Positions 60,789 through 64,000 of a DNA stretch of 64,000 nt are shown piece after piece. This stretch comes from Heterodera schachtii (lineage: Eukaryota; Nematoda; Chromadorea; Rhabditida; Heteroderidae). The stretch is taken from NCBI GenBank assembly GCA_023374025.1, contig SIJG01000086.1, forward strand, positions 578,910-642,909, read 5' to 3'. The notes under the pieces were generated by a model that was not told the DNA's origin, did no database searches, and saw only the letters and a list, made by a program, of their open reading frames with translations. The position numbers and the translations under genes are program-made. Numbering within the stretch: the first letter of the stretch is position 1; each line of letters starts with the position of its first letter.

Positions 60789-62495
60789 ATGGGCGACGCA
60801 ATCCAACAACTCACTGCGGCAATTCAGCAATTGTTGGCAAATCAAAATGCTGCGCCAGCCGCAAATGCGCATGCTCTGCCAACGCTTCCGACCATCGACT
60901 GTTTTGAGCCATCGGACGATAGAAGCATTTCCGATTGGTTGGAACGCTTCAATTTTGCCCTCGACTGTGCGGCACCGCAACTGGCAGACGAAGCAAAAGT
61001 CAAACTGCTAATGACGAAGCTGAGTGAAGTGGCTTTCAGCCAGTACAGCAAGTCGTGTCTGCCGAAGAAAGTCATTGAATTTGACTACAGCCAAACAGAG
61101 GAGCGCCTAAAGATTGCTTTCAGCCGGCCACAATCCATTTGGATTGATCGCTATGAATGTCTGAGGGCTTCGAAAAGCGAAGATGAAAGCTTTCGACCTT
61201 TCATCAACAGACACAAGCGACTTTTGCGTGATTTTCAGTTCGACAAGCTCAACGAGGAGCAATTTTCGTGCCTGATGCTTTTGACGGCACTGAAGTCACC
61301 GAAGGATGCCGAGCTGAGAAAGCGAATCCTTTCGAAGCTTGCAGCGGATGGTGACTTTGTTGAGTATGATGGAGTCGTCGAAGACCTCCAAATGTACCAG
61401 TCGACCATCGCTGAAGCAAAAGTCCTCGAACAACAACCGATGGGCTCACGAAACTTGATGGCGACTAAATTGAAGGCCAAAAAGAAGCGAACGAACTCGG
61501 ATCATTCGTCGAATTCGAGCAGCATTTCGACAGGAACACGCAGCAGCAATCGATCGCAACGCGTATGTTGGCGATGCGGTTTGAGCCATTCGTCGAGGAA
61601 TTGTCGACATGAAACAACCGTTTGCCGAAAGTGCAAGAAGAGTGGCCACTTGGAAAGGATGTGTGCCAAGCACCAGGCATGGTTAAAGAAGAATGGAGGA
61701 AAGAAGGATAAAGCGGTGAACAACATCCGCGTTGGAGGAATTTTCCTGGTTAAAGGCGACAACCAGAGGAAGCATGGAATGATCGATGTTCCGATTGATG
61801 TGAATGGAACAAATGTCGACTTCATTGCTGATTTTGGCACCCAGAGAACTGTTCTTCGTGAGGACACGGTGCGCAAAATCGGAGCATTGAAATTGAGCAG
61901 TTGTCAAGAACGTGCTCAGTACCACGATGGCACAACTCGTCCTTTCGTTGGCAAAGGAAAGGCAACTTTTTCGTTCGGAGACCGCTCATGCTGTGGACAT
62001 TTCTTTGTTTCCAAAGACGGATCCAAGAATTTGCTCGGATTGGACATGATGGACAGACTTGGATTGTCGGACTCCATCAGAAATGGTGTCAAGGACAAAT
62101 TCCGAACTGAGGCTTCCACCGAGAACGGAGCGAGCCAGAAGAAAAAGAAGAAATTCTTCAGAAAAGACGGACGTGGCAAAAAGAAGAATTTCTTCGCTGT
62201 GGGAGCGAATGTGATCGCCAGCTCGGGAGATGAGCCATGGCGTGCCGGACGTGTGATCAGCCAAAGAGGGCGCAATTACGACGTCCAATTTTCGGACGGC
62301 ACGACCGGAGAATTCCCGGCAAATAGTGTACAATCGTACAAGCCGGATGAAGATGAAAATTTGAATTTTCTTCTTGACGGATTTGGTCTGAAGAGAGCCT
62401 CATCCGATGGATCTCTCGGGAAGCACGGCAACGATGGCCGACGAGATCAATTGAAAGATGATCTTCCAGCTTCCGACTGTGGACACGAGGCATAA
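60789..62495 (+). CDS. Gag-protease-like polyprotein with Tudor/SH3-like C-terminus
   Basis: 568 residues from the ATG at 60789 (an upstream in-frame GTG at 60780 is less likely). Residues about 1-200 form a helical Gag capsid-like region (SDWLERFNFALD; FRPFINRHKRLLRDFQFDKL). Residues about 215-250 are basic and Ser-rich. Two zinc knuckles follow: CWRCGLSHSSRNC (CX2CX3HX4C) and CRKCKKSGHLERMC (CX2CX4HX4C). A retropepsin-like domain has IADFGTQRTVL where D(T/S)G is normal, and NLLGLDMMDRLGL as the usual (I/L)LGxD motif. The Thr/Ser to Phe change probably impairs catalysis. Residues about 470-525 (VGANVIAS..WRAGRVISQ..YDVQFSDGTTGEF) look like a Tudor/SH3 barrel. No polymerase follows. Codon GC content is far above the flanks. 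Confidence 0.9.
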   Translation: MGDAIQQLTAAIQQLLANQNAAPAANAHALPTLPTIDCFEPSDDRSISDWLERFNFALDCAAPQLADEAKVKLLMTKLSEVAFSQYSKSCLPKKVIEFDYSQTEERLKIAFSRPQSIWIDRYECLRASKSEDESFRPFINRHKRLLRDFQFDKLNEEQFSCLMLLTALKSPKDAELRKRILSKLAADGDFVEYDGVVEDLQMYQSTIAEAKVLEQQPMGSRNLMATKLKAKKKRTNSDHSSNSSSISTGTRSSNRSQRVCWRCGLSHSSRNCRHETTVCRKCKKSGHLERMCAKHQAWLKKNGGKKDKAVNNIRVGGIFLVKGDNQRKHGMIDVPIDVNGTNVDFIADFGTQRTVLREDTVRKIGALKLSSCQERAQYHDGTTRPFVGKGKATFSFGDRSCCGHFFVSKDGSKNLLGLDMMDRLGLSDSIRNGVKDKFRTEASTENGASQKKKKKFFRKDGRGKKKNFFAVGANVIASSGDEPWRAGRVISQRGRNYDVQFSDGTTGEFPANSVQSYKPDEDENLNFLLDGFGLKRASSDGSLGKHGNDGRRDQLKDDLPASDCGHEA

Positions 62496-62544
62496 GAACG
62501 CCGACCTGAGGATGCGGATGATGGACGGAGGCCTGGCACTTTTC

Positions 62545-62555
62545 AAGGGGGGAGA
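62545..62555 (+). other. Polypurine tract
   Basis: aaggggggaga lies directly before the 3' LTR and would prime plus-strand DNA synthesis. Confidence 0.85.
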
Positions 62556-62819
62556 TGTTAGGGTTGGGACCCAATTGTCCGGTGCCCATTTTGACCCTTT
62601 GCTTTATTTATATTTCCCTTCTCCCTTCGTTATGTCACGCCCACTTTTCCGCCCATAAATACCCGCGATGTTGACCCTTCCCCATCATTCTTTTGCTTCT
62701 TCTCCATTTATTCATTTATTTGTTCCCTTTGCTCCCAATCGATATTTGACCCCGTTCGCCCTGTCCCTTCTTTTTGAATAAATATTTCTTTTATTCCTCA
62801 ACGGACTTTTGGGCGTACA
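62556..62819 (+). repeat. 3' LTR, 264 bp
   Basis: Starts TGTTAGGG immediately after the polypurine tract and ends GGGCGTACA, followed by the target duplication atttc. One A shorter than the 5' LTR at its end. Confidence 0.95.
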
Positions 62820-62863
62820 ATTTCTAAGATCCAGTTTCAGTATTAAAATTAGACACTGAGTCG

Positions 62864-62935
62864 GCTTGGTTAATGCCATAACGCAACTTCCCTCAAAATC
62901 AGATAATTTGAAGGACCTCAAAAATGAAGGTAAAT
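62864..62935 (+). pseudogene. Scrap of a third copy of the small secreted-protein gene
   Basis: cggcttggttaatgccataa to ctcaaaaatgaaggtaaatg matches exon 3 and its donor in both other copies (52306-52395 and 57434-57522) at lower identity. The stretch before it (62825-62860) matches the repeat at 54254-54290. No other exon of the gene was found nearby. Confidence 0.6.
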
Positions 62936-63787
62936 GTCATTAAATGCCCAAATATGCTCATAAAATATATTGTACAATGAAATGTCAATGGAATCCTTTA
63001 AAAGTCGTAAATTTGGGTTTTTTAGTTTACGTATTTACAGGAAAACGGTAAGATTGCGAGTTCTACGGAACTTGTCACGCTCTCAACCTAAATTCGATCC
63101 GCTTTCAAACCTCATACCCAAAATGTCATCCTTGGCGATCTGCATTGATAATAGTTGCTGGACTGTGCTAATGATTTGTAATTAGTCTTCCACCAATTAG
63201 CAGCTTGCAGCAACTCATCTTAAAACAATAATAAATTACGCTTTTTTCTTCAAACTATAAACATATACAGTTAGAATGTATTAAGGTTAGCTTGTACACT
63301 GAAAAGTTACATGGCTAAGCTAAACAAACCGTTTTTAAACATAAATGGGAAATTTTTAAATTATTTTTTTTTTAAATTTTTTTTATAAAAATAAATCTTA
63401 TAATTAAATTAATTATTTTTGGATAAAGATTTGATTCTTTTCGTTAAACTTAATTGTTTATATTGAGACTGTAGTCGTCGCCCAACTGATATTTGCGGTT
63501 TGTTCAAGCACAGAAATCCATTTCTTTATTTTGAAAAATTAAAAATTCATCGAAATAAAATAATTCTTAACTTTTTGTTGCTTGCTAAAAAACCGAACAA
63601 CTCGAACCCTGCCAAATTTTATAAAAATCCAATTTTCGGTCCGCTGTTTGCTTTTTAGCTGAGCCCCATATGAGCCGTTATACAAAATGACTTTCTTAAT
63701 TTACAGCTCGGCACTTCTTATTACTTCTCCTATGGGCTATCATTTTCGGCGGCATGTTCTTGACATTTTCCATGACTTTGGTAGTTT
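62936..63787. other. Mostly AT-rich; weak coding-like patch
   Basis: 63040-63185 is GC-richer with open frames on both strands (minus frame includes MQIAKDDILGMRFESGSNLG) but is not recognised. 63300-63460 is plain AT-rich DNA. Around 63700-63790 a plus frame is strongly hydrophobic, which I do not trust. Confidence 0.35.
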
Positions 63788-64000
63788 TTACTGCTTACTT
63801 GCATCGTTGGAGCCCAACACTGTCGCTTTTTTGTGATAAGTGACAATGATGGAGAAGCCGTTTTTGGCCGCCTCACTTATCCATTGCTTGGCCAACGAAA
63901 TGGGAATGAATGGCTCCACCTCAATGCGCACAGTTTTCACTTTCGGTGCCAACGCTTTCAACTGGGAAAGGCCAAGCGCCACTTTGCCACTGTTGTAGTA
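63788..64000 (-). CDS. Partial exon, possible TIM-barrel glycoside hydrolase
   Basis: The minus frame is open from the window edge (reading YYNSGKVALGLSQLKALAPK) to a TAA at 63788. The exon probably ends earlier at a donor GTAAAA (about 63793). The pattern of a beta strand with charged end (VKTVRIEVEPF), a helix (LAKQWISEAAKNG) and a second strand ending in His (FSIIVTYHK) fits an early segment of a (beta/alpha)8 glycoside hydrolase. Plant-parasitic nematodes are known to carry several horizontally acquired families of such enzymes. The family cannot be named from this length. The 5' part lies beyond the window, and I found no next exon to the left. Confidence 0.45.
   Translation of the reverse strand, partial: YYNSGKVALGLSQLKALAPKVKTVRIEVEPFIPISLAKQWISEAAKNGFSIIVTYHKKATVLGSNDASKQ

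Larger units (their letters stand above)
60172..62824 (+). mobile_element. Complete non-autonomous LTR retrotransposon
   Basis: The element is 60177-62819. LTRs run from TGTTAGGGTTGGG to GGGCGTA(A)CA. A 5-bp target duplication atttc is at 60172-60176 and 62820-62824. The primer binding site follows the left LTR (TTGGCGACGCCCG from 60443) and a polypurine tract (aaggggggaga, 62545-62555) abuts the right LTR. One ORF encodes Gag, zinc knuckles, a protease-like domain and a Tudor/SH3-like tail. There is no reverse transcriptase, RNase H or integrase, so it must use enzymes of a relative. LTRs differ by about six substitutions and one indel, so insertion is fairly recent. Layout and 5-bp duplication fit the Ty3/gypsy or BEL/Pao class. 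Confidence 0.93.

Noticed and set aside
60738..62589. Many overlapping frames on both strands within the retrotransposon ORF
   Set aside because: They are shadows of the 568-residue Gag-protease-like frame, which alone has zinc knuckles and family motifs.
63705..63841. Plus-strand exon with a transmembrane helix (LLLLLWAIIFGGMF)
   Set aside because: It overlaps the minus-strand frame, another plus frame is equally open, and hydrophobicity is expected from T-rich sequence.

Overview
The window looks like nuclear DNA of a plant-parasitic (tylenchid) nematode. The non-coding sequence is extremely AT-rich, the genes are broken into small exons by short AT-rich GT..AG introns, and several loci are of kinds known from these worms: secreted glutathione-synthetase-like (GS-like) effector genes, signal-peptide-bearing fast-evolving proteins, and possibly a glycoside-hydrolase exon at the right edge. 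Secreted GS-like proteins are best known from cyst and reniform nematodes. The base composition would also fit a root-knot nematode. I do not name a species. There are three N runs (7748-7757, 31306, 41232-41366).

Layout. Positions 1 to about 25 kb are a gene-poor AT desert holding decayed repeat elements (1106-1370, 11975-12354, 21756-22046) and one coding-like island (20231-20585). From 25 to 31 kb there is a segmental duplication carrying an 88-bp and a 42-bp minisatellite and a candidate Q-rich/acidic minus-strand coding region. From 31 to 41 kb lies a second desert with one well-supported gene (36576-37408). That gene encodes a secreted protein with a lysine/glycine-rich half followed by an acidic half, built from seven exons that all join in phase 1. 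It is flanked by two identical 49-nt blocks containing an Sm-site-like string and a hairpin.

From 41 to 49 kb there is a GS-like gene with a signal-peptide exon (42196-44779), now a pseudogene, plus a second 5' fragment (47841-48410). The two share one near-identical tract inside otherwise diverged sequence, which suggests gene conversion. From 48.5 to 51.9 kb lies a dead PIF/Harbinger transposon. From 52 to 58 kb there is an inverted pair of a small secreted-protein gene. The minus-strand member (56920-57802) is intact and ends in a short basic tail after an Asn-Glu-Asp-Tyr string. The plus-strand member has lost its signal-peptide exon and carries a hAT-type MITE in an intron. A third scrap lies at 62864-62929.

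From 58 to 63 kb there is a GC-word hAT-like element and a complete non-autonomous LTR retrotransposon (60177-62819). The retrotransposon has 264-265 bp LTRs, a 5-bp target duplication, a primer binding site, a polypurine tract, and one ORF reading Gag, two zinc knuckles, a protease-like domain and a Tudor/SH3-like tail. Its pre-insertion site survives as a paralogue at 54 kb.

The secreted-protein genes sit in AT-rich, transposon-rich DNA with local duplication, inversion, conversion and pseudogenisation, which is the pattern expected of a fast-evolving effector region. No rRNA, confident tRNA or CRISPR array was seen. All exon boundaries are read by eye and not supported by transcripts.
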